DNA of 41,733 nt from Paraburkholderia sp. (lineage in GTDB: Bacteria; Pseudomonadota; Gammaproteobacteria; Burkholderiales; Burkholderiaceae): assembly GCF_004298475.1 (NCBI RefSeq), contig NZ_SCRP01000026.1, forward strand, positions 1 through 41,733. The letters run 5' to 3'. The notes under the pieces were generated by a model that was not told the origin of the DNA, ran no database searches, and was given only the letters and a program-made list of their open reading frames with translations. This document shows, piece by piece, positions 17,637-26,485 of this stretch (position 1 is its first letter; the number at the start of each line of letters is the position of its first letter). Position numbers and translations under genes: made by a program.

Positions 17637-20039
17637 ATGCCCGATCTGCTCGCGAATCTGAACCCCGAACAACTCGCCGCCGTCACCTTGCCGAACGAAC
17701 CGGCGCTCATCCTGGCCGGGGCCGGCAGCGGCAAGACGCGCGTGCTGATCACGCGCATCGCGTGGCTGATCCAGCAGGGGCTCGCGTCGCCCGCGACGAT
17801 CCTCGGCGTCACGTTCACGAACAAGGCCGCGCGCGAAATGATGGGGCGCCTCCAGGCGCTCTTGCCCATCGACACGCGCGGCATGTGGATCGGCACCTTC
17901 CACGGCCTGTGCAACCGCATGCTGCGCGCGCATTTCCGCGATGCGGGCCTGCCGCAGACGTTCCAGATCCTCGACACGGCCGACCAGCTTTCGGCCATCA
18001 AGCGCCTGATGAAGGGCTTGAACGTCGACGACGAGAAATACCCGCCGAAGAACCTCCAGTACTTCATCAACAACGCGAAGGAGCAGGGCCTGCGGCCGAA
18101 GGACGTCGATGTCACCGACAGCTTCAACCGCAAGTTCGTCGAACTCTACGAAGCCTACGACCAGCAGTGCCAGCGCGAAGGCGTGGTCGATTTCGCGGAA
18201 CTCCTGCTGCGCTGCTACGAACTGCTCGCGCACAATCCGCCGTTGCGCGCGCACTATCAGGCGCGTTTTCGCGACATCCTCGTGGACGAGTTCCAGGACA
18301 CGAACAAGCTCCAGTACGCGTGGCTGAAACTGCTTGCGGGCGCAAACAACGCCATCTTCGCCGTGGGCGACGACGACCAGTCGATCTACGCGTTCCGTGG
18401 TGCGAACGTGGGCAATATGCGCGACTTCGAGAACGAATTCCGCGTGAAGCACATGATCAAGCTGGAGCAGAACTACCGCTCGCACGGCCATATCCTCGAT
18501 GCCGCGAATCATCTGATTGCGCACAACGCGCGCCGCCTCGGCAAGAACCTGCGCACCGACGCGGGCCACGGCGAGCCGGTGCGCGTCTACGAGGCGGCGA
18601 CCGATTCGCAGGAAGCGGGCTGGATCGTCGAGGAGATCCGCGCGCTCGTGAATCAGGGGCTCGCGCGCCACGAGGTGGCGGTGCTCTATCGCAGCAACGC
18701 GCAGTCGCGCATGATCGAGCACACGCTCGTGAACGCGGGCATCCCGTACAAGGTGTACGGCGGCCTGCGCTTTTTCGAGCGCCAGGAAGTGAAGCACGCG
18801 CTCGCGTATCTGCGCCTCATCGACAACCCGAACGACGACACCGCGTTTGCGCGCGTCGTGAACTTTCCGACGCGCGGCATCGGCGCGCGTTCCATCGAAC
18901 AGCTCGCGGATGCGGCGCGCCTCTATAACTGCTCGATGGCGGCGGCGATTCCCTACGTCACCGGCAAGGCCGGTTCGAGCCTCGCGTCGTTCGCGAACCT
19001 GATCGCGAAGATGCGCGCGGAAACGGCGCAATTGAGCCTGCCCGAAACCGTCGAATACACGGTGCGCATGAGCGGTCTCGCCGACTTCTATCAGAGCGAG
19101 CGCGAAGGCCAGGACCGGCTGGAGAACCTGCAGGAACTCGTCAACGCGGCAACGGCGTTCGTGAGCGAACAGGGCTATGGGCTCGATACGCCCGCGCGCT
19201 CGATCCCGCTGCGCCCGGGTGCGTCGTCGGCGCCGGAGATCGTGTCGCTCGACGGCGAAATCGAAGTGATCGATGCGCCCGCAATCACCGATCCCGCGCA
19301 GAATCCCGATGTCATGACGCCGCTCGCGGGCTTTCTCTCGCACGCGTCGCTCGAAGCGGGCGACAACCAGGCGCAGGCAGGCCAGGACGCGGTGCAGTTG
19401 ATGACCGTGCACGCAGCGAAGGGCCTGGAATTTACGGCCGTGTTCATCACCGGCCTCGAAGAAGGGCTGTTCCCGCACGAGAACAGCGCGATGGAAGCCG
19501 ATGGCCTCGAAGAAGAGCGCCGCCTGATGTACGTCGCGATCACGCGCGCAAAGGAGCGGCTGTATCTGTCGTTCGCGCAAAGCCGTCTTTTGCACGGACA
19601 GACGCGCTATAACGTGCGCTCGCGCTTCTTCGACGAACTGCCGCAAGAGACGCTCAAGTGGCTCACGCCGAAGGTCGAGGCAGGCGCGCGCTGGGGCGGA
19701 CGCTCCGATAACGCGGGCTGGGGCCGCGACTGGTTCGGGCGTTCGGGTGGGAGCGGTGGTGGAAACGGCGGTGGAAACAGTGGCGGAAGCGGCGGCGGGA
19801 GCCGCGAGCGCGATGGCTATGTGCAGGACAAGACGCCGCTGCCGTCGTTCGCCAACGAGCAACGCGCGGCGGAGACGGGCTTTCGCGTCGGCCAGCAGGT
19901 CTTCCACACGAAGTTCGGCGAAGGTACGATCACGGCGCTCGAAGGCAGCGGCACCGACGCGAAGGCACAGGTCCGCTTCAAGCGCCACGGCGAGAAGTGG
20001 CTCGCGCTTGCAGTGGCGAAGCTGCAGCCGGTGGAGTGA
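17637..20039 (+). CDS. uvrD: UvrD/PcrA-type superfamily 1 DNA helicase
   Basis: An 800-residue 3'-5' helicase of the UvrD/PcrA/Rep group. Motifs in order are LNPEQLAAVT, Walker A AGAGSGKT (27-34), motif II DEFQDT (217-222), motif III GDDDQSIYAFRGA, motif IV QNYRS, motif V LMTVHAAKGLEF and motif VI EERRLMYVAITRAKERL. A Gly/Ser/Asn linker (about 700-722, four 12-bp repeats) joins the core to a C-terminal Tudor-like domain (about 745-798, VGQQVFHTKFGEGTITALEG), which in PcrA/UvrD contacts RNA polymerase. An extra 45-residue segment precedes motif V. It likely acts in excision repair and conflict resolution. The ATG at 17637 gives the family start MPDLLANLNPEQ; the frame extends to 17577 over the -10 box. 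Confidence 0.93.
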   Translation: MPDLLANLNPEQLAAVTLPNEPALILAGAGSGKTRVLITRIAWLIQQGLASPATILGVTFTNKAAREMMGRLQALLPIDTRGMWIGTFHGLCNRMLRAHFRDAGLPQTFQILDTADQLSAIKRLMKGLNVDDEKYPPKNLQYFINNAKEQGLRPKDVDVTDSFNRKFVELYEAYDQQCQREGVVDFAELLLRCYELLAHNPPLRAHYQARFRDILVDEFQDTNKLQYAWLKLLAGANNAIFAVGDDDQSIYAFRGANVGNMRDFENEFRVKHMIKLEQNYRSHGHILDAANHLIAHNARRLGKNLRTDAGHGEPVRVYEAATDSQEAGWIVEEIRALVNQGLARHEVAVLYRSNAQSRMIEHTLVNAGIPYKVYGGLRFFERQEVKHALAYLRLIDNPNDDTAFARVVNFPTRGIGARSIEQLADAARLYNCSMAAAIPYVTGKAGSSLASFANLIAKMRAETAQLSLPETVEYTVRMSGLADFYQSEREGQDRLENLQELVNAATAFVSEQGYGLDTPARSIPLRPGASSAPEIVSLDGEIEVIDAPAITDPAQNPDVMTPLAGFLSHASLEAGDNQAQAGQDAVQLMTVHAAKGLEFTAVFITGLEEGLFPHENSAMEADGLEEERRLMYVAITRAKERLYLSFAQSRLLHGQTRYNVRSRFFDELPQETLKWLTPKVEAGARWGGRSDNAGWGRDWFGRSGGSGGGNGGGNSGGSGGGSRERDGYVQDKTPLPSFANEQRAAETGFRVGQQVFHTKFGEGTITALEGSGTDAKAQVRFKRHGEKWLALAVAKLQPVE
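19755..19802. repeat. 12-bp x4 Gly-rich repeat in helicase linker
   Basis: Units GGTGGTGGAAAC, GGCGGTGGAAAC, AGTGGCGGAAGC and GGCGGCGGGAGC encode GGGN-GGGN-SGGS-GGGS at residues 707-722, between helicase core and C-terminal domain. This is a flexible, probably length-variable linker. Confidence 0.8.
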
Positions 20040-20084
20040 CCCCGTGCTCCGGCCCGATTGAACCTCAACGAAAAACAGAAAGCG

Positions 20085-20885
20085 ATGAATTCAACGAAGA
20101 ACGCGACGACGAAGGCCCCCGTGCGTCCGCTGGGCGTGCTCGCCGCACTGCCCGAAGAACTGGGCGACCTCATCGCGGCGATGCAGGCCGAATCGGGCCT
20201 CGTCACGCGCACGCACGGCAAGCGCGACTATCACGTCGGCACCGTGCACGGCGTGCCCTGCGTCGTGACGCTCGCGCGCGTCGGCAAGGTCGCGGCTGCG
20301 GCCACGGCGAGCGCACTGATCCATGAGTTCGACGTCGAAGCCATCGTGTTTACGGGTGTCGCGGGCGGGGTCGGCGCGTCGGTGCATATCGGCGACATCG
20401 TGGTCGGCGACACGCTGCTTCAGCACGACATGAACGCCGAGCCGCTCTTTCCGCGCTTCGAGATTCCGTTGCTCGGGCGCGCGCGCTTCGATGCCGACCG
20501 CGCGCTCGCGCAGGCGCTCGCCGATGCGTGCGAGCGCTTCGTGGCGCAAGAGGGCGCGGCGCTCGCCGCGCACTTCCGGACGGCGACGCCGCGCGTGCAT
20601 CGCGGGCTCGTGATCAGCGGCGATCAGTTCGTCGCGAGCGCGCAGGCGGTCGGTGCGTTGCGCGCGGCGCAGCCCGATGCCCTCGCGGTCGAAATGGAAG
20701 GCGCGGCCATCGCGCAGGTCTGCCACGAATACGGCGTGCCGTGCGCCGTGGTGCGCACGATTTCGGATACCGCCGACGAACACGCGAGCACCTCGTTCGC
20801 GAGTTTTCTCACCGATATCGCGGGTACCTATTCCACGGGCATCCTCAAGCGCTTCCTCGCCTCATACGCGTCACTGTCGCGCTGA
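20085..20885 (+). CDS. mtnN: MTA/SAH nucleosidase
   Basis: This PNP/UDP-family nucleosidase hydrolyses 5'-methylthioadenosine and S-adenosylhomocysteine to adenine and a ribosyl thioether in methyl-group recycling. The 266-residue product has ALPEE with the conserved Glu, FTGVAGGV, the VEMEGAAIAQVC purine-site motif and VRTISDTADE with the catalytic Asp. A TTG at 20058 would add nine residues; I prefer the ATG at 20085 because the extra residues are not part of the family. It follows the helicase gene closely on the same strand, so co-transcription is possible, and it ends three bases before a strong hairpin. Confidence 0.88.
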   Translation: MNSTKNATTKAPVRPLGVLAALPEELGDLIAAMQAESGLVTRTHGKRDYHVGTVHGVPCVVTLARVGKVAAAATASALIHEFDVEAIVFTGVAGGVGASVHIGDIVVGDTLLQHDMNAEPLFPRFEIPLLGRARFDADRALAQALADACERFVAQEGAALAAHFRTATPRVHRGLVISGDQFVASAQAVGALRAAQPDALAVEMEGAAIAQVCHEYGVPCAVVRTISDTADEHASTSFASFLTDIAGTYSTGILKRFLASYASLSR

Positions 20886-20887
20886 AG

Positions 20888-20919
20888 CGCCAAAGCGCCG
20901 GGGAACCGGCGCTTTGGCG
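20888..20919. terminator. Bidirectional hairpin terminator between mtnN and prpE
   Basis: A perfect 14-bp inverted repeat (CGCCAAAGCGCCGG, loop GGAA, CCGGCGCTTTGGCG) directly after mtnN, between convergent genes. No long T-run follows on either strand; the very stable stem and tetraloop still suggest transcript ending or 3' protection. Confidence 0.75.
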
Positions 20920-20949
20920 ATTTAGCTGCTTCTACCGGGTATTTAACGG

Positions 20950-22845
20950 CTACGCGCGCGCCACGGCCTCGCGGATCTGTTGCAACGCCGACGCGTCTTC
21001 GATCGTCGGCAGATCGCCCGGATCGTGACCTTCGGCGAGCGCGGCGATGGCACGGCGCAGCAGTTTGCCCGAACGCGTCTTCGGCAGCGCGCCGACGAAA
21101 TGCACGCGCGCGGGCCGCCCGATAGCGCCGAGATGACGATCGACGGTCGACGCAATCGCCACTTCGAGCGTCTTCGCCGCAGCCGGATCGGCGCTCGCGC
21201 CCGCATCGCGCAGCACGACGAACGCGAGCGCGGCCTGGCCCTTCAACGCATCGTTCACGCCCACGACGGCAACTTCCGCGACCGCCGCATGCGAGGAAAT
21301 CGCTTCCTCGATCTCGCGCGTGCCGAGCCGGTGGCCGGCGACGTTGATGACGTCGTCGGTGCGGCCGAGGATCGTCACGTAACCTTCGTCGTCCTGCACG
21401 CCCCAGTCGAACGTCGAATAGACCTGCTCGCCAGGCACGCTTTCCCAGTACGTCTTCACGAAGCGCGCGTCGTCGCCCCAGACCGTCTGCATGCAGCCCG
21501 GCGGCAGCGGATAGCCGAGCGTGATCACACCCTTTTCGCCGGTCGCGCACGGCTCGCCCGTGTGCTCGTTGCGCAGCGTGAGGTTGTAGCCGTACACGGG
21601 CACGCCCGGCGAGCCGAGCTTTTGCGGCAGCACTTCGACGCCGCGCTGGATCGCGAGCATCGGCCAGCCGGTTTCGGTCTGCCAGTAGTTGTCGACCACG
21701 GGCTTGTCGAGCGCTTCGGAGATCCACTCGGCGGTCGGCTCGTCGAGCGGCTCGCCCGCGAGGAACAGCGTGCGCAGGCTCGACAGATCGGCGGCGCGCA
21801 ACAGGGCCGGGTCCTGCTTCTTGAGCACGCGGATCGCGGTCGGCGCGGTGAACATGAGGTTCACGCGATGCTGCTCGACGAGGCGCCACCAGATGCCGCC
21901 ATCGGGGCGGATCGGCGTGCCTTCGTACATCACGGTCGTCATGCCCGCGAGGAGCGGCGCATAGATGATGTAGCTGTGTCCGACCACCCAGCCGATATCC
22001 GATGCGGTGAACATCGTGTCGCCCGCGCGGCCTTCGAAGATGTATTCCATCGACGACGCCAGCGCCACGGCATAGCCGCCGACGTCGCGCTGCACGCCCT
22101 TGGGCTTGTCGGTCGTGCCGGAGGTGTAGAGGATGTACGACGGCTCGTTCGATTCGAGCCATTCGCACGGAACCTGGACGTCGTGGTACTGCTCGCGCAG
22201 CGGCTCGTAATCGACGATATAGCTCGCCTTCAGGCGCCCGGGCGCGAGGTGCCGGTCGATCAGCAGGACCTTCGAAGGTGCGTGCTGCGCGCGTGACATC
22301 GCTTCGTCGACGAGCGGCGTGTAGTCGATCACCTTGCCGCCGCGCGCGCCCGCGTCGGCACTCACGATCAGCACGGGCTTCGCATCGTCGATGCGCGCCG
22401 CGAGCGAGGGCGCAGCGAACCCGCCGAACACGACCGAATGGATCGCGCCGAGCCGCGCGCACGCAAGCACGGCGAACACCGCCTCGGGGATCATCGGCAG
22501 ATAGATCAGCACGCGCTCGCCGCGCTTCACGCCGAGCGAGCGCATCACGGCAGCCATGCGGTTCACTTCGGCGTGGAGTTCGGCGTAGGTGTAGCGGCGC
22601 TCGATGCCGGTTTCGGTCGAAACATAGACGAGTGCGTTTTGCTGCGCGCGCTCGGCGAGATGGCGATCGACCGCGTTGAAGCACAGATTCGTGCGGCCAC
22701 CGCAGAACCAGCGCGCGAAGGGCGGGTTCGAGCGGTCGAGCACGGCGTCGAATGGCGTTTCCCAATGGATGCGCAAGGCTTCGCGCCGCCAGAAGTTCTC
22801 GGGATCGGCAATCGATTCGCGGTGAAAGTCGCGGTAGCTGCGCAT
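20950..22845 (-). CDS. prpE: Propionyl-CoA synthetase PrpE
   Basis: A 631-residue acyl-CoA synthetase. Similarity to PrpE rather than acetyl-CoA synthetase is clear from KGVQRDVGGYAVAL, SDIGWVVGHSYI, WQTETGWP, GRTDDVINVAGHRLGTREIEE and the C-terminal LPKTRSGKLLRR with the adenylation Lys594. It activates propionate for entry into the methylcitrate cycle. The ATP-loop motif is TSGTTDKPKG; the family usually has Gly where Asp stands after TSGTT. The ATG at 22845 follows GAAGGAG with a T-run spacer. No prpB/prpC is near. The gene converges on mtnN and has a 366-bp upstream gap. Confidence 0.93.
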   Translation of the reverse strand: MRSYRDFHRESIADPENFWRREALRIHWETPFDAVLDRSNPPFARWFCGGRTNLCFNAVDRHLAERAQQNALVYVSTETGIERRYTYAELHAEVNRMAAVMRSLGVKRGERVLIYLPMIPEAVFAVLACARLGAIHSVVFGGFAAPSLAARIDDAKPVLIVSADAGARGGKVIDYTPLVDEAMSRAQHAPSKVLLIDRHLAPGRLKASYIVDYEPLREQYHDVQVPCEWLESNEPSYILYTSGTTDKPKGVQRDVGGYAVALASSMEYIFEGRAGDTMFTASDIGWVVGHSYIIYAPLLAGMTTVMYEGTPIRPDGGIWWRLVEQHRVNLMFTAPTAIRVLKKQDPALLRAADLSSLRTLFLAGEPLDEPTAEWISEALDKPVVDNYWQTETGWPMLAIQRGVEVLPQKLGSPGVPVYGYNLTLRNEHTGEPCATGEKGVITLGYPLPPGCMQTVWGDDARFVKTYWESVPGEQVYSTFDWGVQDDEGYVTILGRTDDVINVAGHRLGTREIEEAISSHAAVAEVAVVGVNDALKGQAALAFVVLRDAGASADPAAAKTLEVAIASTVDRHLGAIGRPARVHFVGALPKTRSGKLLRRAIAALAEGHDPGDLPTIEDASALQQIREAVARA

Positions 22846-23211
22846 GAAAAAACTCCTTCGGGGGCGGTCGTCCTGCTGGGTTTTGTGGGTTTTTTCGCAG
22901 AATAGAGCAGTGCGGCTCGGGCGGGCAACGCGGGTTCTCCATGATGCGCTGCACGGTTTTGGCGGTGTTGCGTCCGAGGTTCGACGCGTGTTTCGGTGCG
23001 CCCGCGTACGCGCGGCGCAGCGGCGGGCGGCGCGTGACCCTTATGCTGCGGTGCGTGCGGGCATGGCGGTGCAGTGCCGCCGATGCTGCCGTGTGCCGCT
23101 GTTTCGATGCCAGCCTTGAAACAGGCGCGATCCCGGACTATGCGCCGTTTTGATCTGTATCAATCGAGGGTGGCTGATGCGATGCGAATAGACATGAATC
23201 AAATCCTCTGA
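22846..23211. other. 366-bp intergenic region upstream of prpE
   Basis: No convincing gene. Nearest prpE it has a Shine-Dalgarno and a GT-rich stretch with a TATTCT -10-like box on the minus strand. The far end carries a perfect FNR-type palindrome at 23150-23163. The small frames here have no recognisable product. It is downstream of the efflux operon and upstream of prpE. Confidence 0.6.
23150..23163. promoter_or_regulatory. Perfect FNR/Anr-type palindrome
   Basis: TTGATCTGTATCAA matches TTGAT-N4-ATCAA exactly, the binding consensus of FNR/Anr oxygen sensors. It is 49 bases past the end of the HlyD-type gene and about 305 bases before prpE. No well-placed -10 box was found on either strand, so the target is unclear. 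Confidence 0.55.
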
Positions 23212-24075
23212 TCAAGTCCCGGGCTTCACCACCACCGTACACGTCGTGCCCGCCGCGAGGACCATGCCGTCGGGCACCTTGTCGATGTGCACGCGCACCG
23301 GCACGCGCTGCGCGAGACGCACCCAGTTGAACGTCGGGTTCACGTCGGCGAGCAATTCGCGGCTCTGCGGATTGTCGCGGTCGTAGATGCCGCGCGAGAT
23401 GCTTTCGACGTGGCCCTCCAGCGTGCCGCCGCTCATGAGCTTGATCTCGGCCTTGTTGCCCACCTTCACGTGCGGCAGCTTGGTTTCCTCGAAGTAGCCG
23501 TAGACCCAGAACGAGTGGCTGTCCACCACCGCAAGCTTCGCCTGGCCGGCAATCGCATAGTCGCCCTTGAACACCTGAAGGTTCGTCACGTAGCCGTCGA
23601 CCGGCGAAATCACGCGCGTACGCTGCAGATTGAGCTTCGCGGCGTCGAGCGCGGCGAGCGCTTCCTGGTACTGCGCCTGCGCGGCGTTCGCGGTGTGCGA
23701 CGCGTTTTCGCGGTTTTCCTTCGAGACGACGAGGTTGTCCATATCGGCGCGGCGCTTCGCATCGTCCTCGCGCATCGTCAGTTCCGCCTTGTGCGCGGCG
23801 ACCGCCGCCTGCGCCTGCTCGACAGCGATTGCGTAGTGCGACGGATCGATCTGCATCAGCAGATCGCCTTTGTGGACGAACTGGTTGTCGGCTACGGGCA
23901 GTTCGACCACGGCGCCGGAGACGTCGGGTGCGATGTTGACTACTTCGGCGCGCACGCGGCCATCGCGGGTCCACGGCTCGTCCATGTAGTGGACCCACAG
24001 CACGCGCCCCACCAGCAGGGCGACGATGAAGATGATCGCGGTCGCGATAAAGCCCATGATGTTTCGGATAGTCAT
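23212..24075 (-). CDS. HlyD-family efflux adaptor (AaeA-like)
   Basis: A 287-residue periplasmic adaptor with one N-terminal membrane helix (about 5-27), a biotinyl-lipoyl half (VNIAPDVSGAVVELPVADNQFVHKGDLLMQID), a coiled-coil hairpin rich in Ala, Glu and Gln (about 80-145), and the second lipoyl half with RTRVISPVDGYVTNLQV. It links an inner-membrane pump to an outer-membrane channel. This family pairs with FUSC pumps such as E. coli AaeB (hydroxylated aromatic acids). ATG at 24075 is 11 bases after the DUF1656 stop; the longer frame adds an unlikely Arg-rich stretch. It is the last gene of the efflux operon. Confidence 0.9.
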   Translation of the reverse strand: MTIRNIMGFIATAIIFIVALLVGRVLWVHYMDEPWTRDGRVRAEVVNIAPDVSGAVVELPVADNQFVHKGDLLMQIDPSHYAIAVEQAQAAVAAHKAELTMREDDAKRRADMDNLVVSKENRENASHTANAAQAQYQEALAALDAAKLNLQRTRVISPVDGYVTNLQVFKGDYAIAGQAKLAVVDSHSFWVYGYFEETKLPHVKVGNKAEIKLMSGGTLEGHVESISRGIYDRDNPQSRELLADVNPTFNWVRLAQRVPVRVHIDKVPDGMVLAAGTTCTVVVKPGT

Positions 24076-24086
24076 GATTGAACGGT

Positions 24087-24287
24087 TCAACGATAGACGG
24101 CGAGGCCGAGCGCGCAGCACACGACGACCAGCAGGCTCACGCGAAAGAGGGAGGGGTGCCAGACGATCCGGTAGAGGCCGGCGCGCGCCAGCATGGAATC
24201 GAGCACCCAGGTAATCGCCGAGCCGAGGATGAACAAGAGGACGATCGCCGGAATGTAGGCGTCGAGAAAAGCCACGTCACGCGGCAT
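24087..24287 (-). CDS. DUF1656 small membrane protein (AaeX-like)
   Basis: A 66-residue protein with two predicted membrane helices (IPAIVLLFILGSAITWVLD and SLLVVVCCALGLAVY) and the family pattern of DUF1656. Such proteins lie between FUSC pumps and HlyD adaptors in many proteobacteria; the role is unknown, perhaps assembly or stability. The ATG follows AAGGAG and overlaps the end of the FUSC gene by 11 bases, so translation is probably coupled. The MPRD start fits the family; the longer frame to 24332 does not. Confidence 0.88.
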   Translation of the reverse strand: MPRDVAFLDAYIPAIVLLFILGSAITWVLDSMLARAGLYRIVWHPSLFRVSLLVVVCCALGLAVYR

Positions 24288-26475
24288 GGTTGACTCCTTG
24301 CGGTGAGCCTTCGTGCTCCGCCGGTGCCGCATGGTGCGGGAGCGGCGATTGCGGATCGATGAGCGCCGTGCGGATGAAATGCAGATGGCTCAGGATGCGC
24401 TGCAACTGATGGCGTTCTTCGCGCGGCGGCTCGAAGCTGTCGAGCACGGCCTGTCCCGCCGCGATGGCCGCGTCGGTGGCGGTCAGCGCCTGTGCATGGC
24501 GGCGCTGTCCAGGGCGCGCGAAGAGCGCGCTCAACGTGCCGAGCATCGCGCGGATCGCCGCGCGCCACGCCGTGCCCGCCGCATAGCGCGGGTGCGCGGG
24601 CAGCGTGGCGAGTTCGTGGCGCAGGTCGATCACGGCGTTGCCCACTTCGAGCACCGAAAAGAGCCAGCGCAGCGTGTCGCGTTTGAGCGTGTCGTCGCCG
24701 CCGACGAGTGCGTGGATCTGGAACATCAGATCGCGTGCGCCGCTCTCGAAGCGGTTGCGCAGGCCGAAGAGGCGCGTGCGGCACGCATGCGCGACCTGTC
24801 CGCGCAGATCGGCGAGAAGACGGTTGCGCAGCCACGGCGTGGAGGGCGGCAAAAACACGGCGAATGCGGCCGCCGCGACCGCCATCGACGCGACAAGCGC
24901 GATGGCGTCGTTGATGTAGTTGCCCGGGTTGTACTGGATCACGTTGTCCGGTCCCGCGAGGAAACACAGAATGATGCAGTAACCCGTGCCGTAGCCCGCG
25001 TATTTCGGGCGCGTCGTGAGGAACACGCCGAACGCGAGCGCGGGCGCGAGCACGGCGGCAAGCAGCGCAAAATCGTCGATATGCGGAAACACGCCGAACG
25101 TGAGGACCATGCCGACGAGCGCCGCGAGCGCTGCGCCCGCGGACATCTGGCTCGCGGTGCGCGACGGGAACGGCGACGACGACGCGAGCGCGCAGATCGT
25201 CGCCGCCATGAGCACCAGGTTCGGGCCGCTCGGCCAGGCCGTGGCGATCCAGAATGCGCCGAGCAGCGACATCGCAACTGCCGCGCGCAGGCCCGCGACG
25301 CCCGCCGCGATCCAGTTCGTCTTCGGCACGTAGCGCGCAATCCAGTTCTCGCGCACGTGCGTATCGACGGCAAGCGACGCGTAGGTTGCCGTGTACTCGG
25401 TCATCTCGTGAATGAAGCGATAGAGCAGTTCGGTCGCCGTATCGAAGTCGAGCAGGTTTGCCGTGCCGTGCGCTTCGAGTTCGGCGCGCGTGGCGCGCAC
25501 GCGCTTCGGCAGCGTTGTGCGCCAGGCTTCGAGCTGCTGTGCGACATGAGCGGCATCGGCGGCGGCGAGCACCGGTTCGCCGAACTTTGCAAAGAGCGGC
25601 GCGATTTCGCGGAAGTACGGTTCGAGCGCTTCGACGCTTGCCGAAGCGTGTTCGCCGCGCAGCCGGTTCATCAACTGATGCAGCGCGTGAAAGCGCGTGG
25701 AAGCCGTCATGAATTCGCTGTTCAGGCGCGCTAGCCGGCCGCCTTTCATGCGCGAATCCGGCGACTCGAAGATGGCGCTGCTGCGGGCTGCCTCGAAGCC
25801 GACGACGTCGGCCACGAAACGCGCGTTGGCCGCTTCGATCTGCGCGCGTTCGGTGCTTCCCGAGAGCGCCGCCGACACATGGTCGACGAACGCCGAGAAG
25901 CGCTGGCGCACGGTCGAGCGCAACTGATTGCCGGTGTATTGCGGAAACACGACCGCGCTGACGATGCCCGAGCACACGATGCCGAGCGAGATCTCGGCGA
26001 CGCGCGTGAGCGCGGACATGAACGCGCCGTCGGGATGCTGCGAGGCCGGAATGCCGATCAGCGCGGCCGTGTAGCCTGCGAGTACGAAGCCGTACGAGCG
26101 GAAGTGGCGGTTGCGCGCGGCGCCTGCGGTGCAGATGCCGACCCAGAGCGCCGTCGAGAGGATGAACAGCTCGGGCTGCTGGGCGAACAGGCCGATCAAC
26201 GCGAGCATCACCACGAGCCCGATCAGTGTTCCACTGATCCGGTAAAAGCTCTTCGCGAACACCATGCCGCTTTGCGGCTGCATCACGATGAACACGGTGG
26301 TCATGGCCGTGCGCGGCTGCGGCAGATCGAGCTTCATGGCGATGCCGAGCGCGAGCAGCGCTGCGGCGATTGCCTTGAAGAGATAGATCCAGACGAGGCC
26401 ATCGGTGCGCGCCCAGTCGGTGAGGGCCGCGATCAGCCGCTCGGAGCCGGATGAGGCGGAGGGGGACGCTTGCAT
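24277..26475 (-). CDS. FUSC-family efflux pump (AaeB-like)
   Basis: A 732-residue inner-membrane protein with the FUSC two-half layout: about six membrane helices (residues 20-185), a soluble helical domain (about 190-400), a second set of about six helices (about 410-570), then a C-terminal soluble part. Recognisable segments are PQPRTAMTTVFIVMQPQSGMVFAKSFYRISGTLIG and FRSYGFVLAGYTAALIG. AaeB expels p-hydroxybenzoate-type acids; family relatives carry other aromatics or fusaric acid. The ATG at 26475 is 10 bases after the NodT stop. The actual substrate is unknown. Confidence 0.9.
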   Translation of the reverse strand: MQASPSASSGSERLIAALTDWARTDGLVWIYLFKAIAAALLALGIAMKLDLPQPRTAMTTVFIVMQPQSGMVFAKSFYRISGTLIGLVVMLALIGLFAQQPELFILSTALWVGICTAGAARNRHFRSYGFVLAGYTAALIGIPASQHPDGAFMSALTRVAEISLGIVCSGIVSAVVFPQYTGNQLRSTVRQRFSAFVDHVSAALSGSTERAQIEAANARFVADVVGFEAARSSAIFESPDSRMKGGRLARLNSEFMTASTRFHALHQLMNRLRGEHASASVEALEPYFREIAPLFAKFGEPVLAAADAAHVAQQLEAWRTTLPKRVRATRAELEAHGTANLLDFDTATELLYRFIHEMTEYTATYASLAVDTHVRENWIARYVPKTNWIAAGVAGLRAAVAMSLLGAFWIATAWPSGPNLVLMAATICALASSSPFPSRTASQMSAGAALAALVGMVLTFGVFPHIDDFALLAAVLAPALAFGVFLTTRPKYAGYGTGYCIILCFLAGPDNVIQYNPGNYINDAIALVASMAVAAAAFAVFLPPSTPWLRNRLLADLRGQVAHACRTRLFGLRNRFESGARDLMFQIHALVGGDDTLKRDTLRWLFSVLEVGNAVIDLRHELATLPAHPRYAAGTAWRAAIRAMLGTLSALFARPGQRRHAQALTATDAAIAAGQAVLDSFEPPREERHQLQRILSHLHFIRTALIDPQSPLPHHAAPAEHEGSPQGVNHAA

Positions 26476-26485
26476 GGGCGCTGCC

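Noticed and set aside
17619..19988. A 789-codon minus-strand frame inside the helicase gene
   Set aside because: Antisense shadow; the helicase has all seven motifs in the sense frame, the shadow has none.
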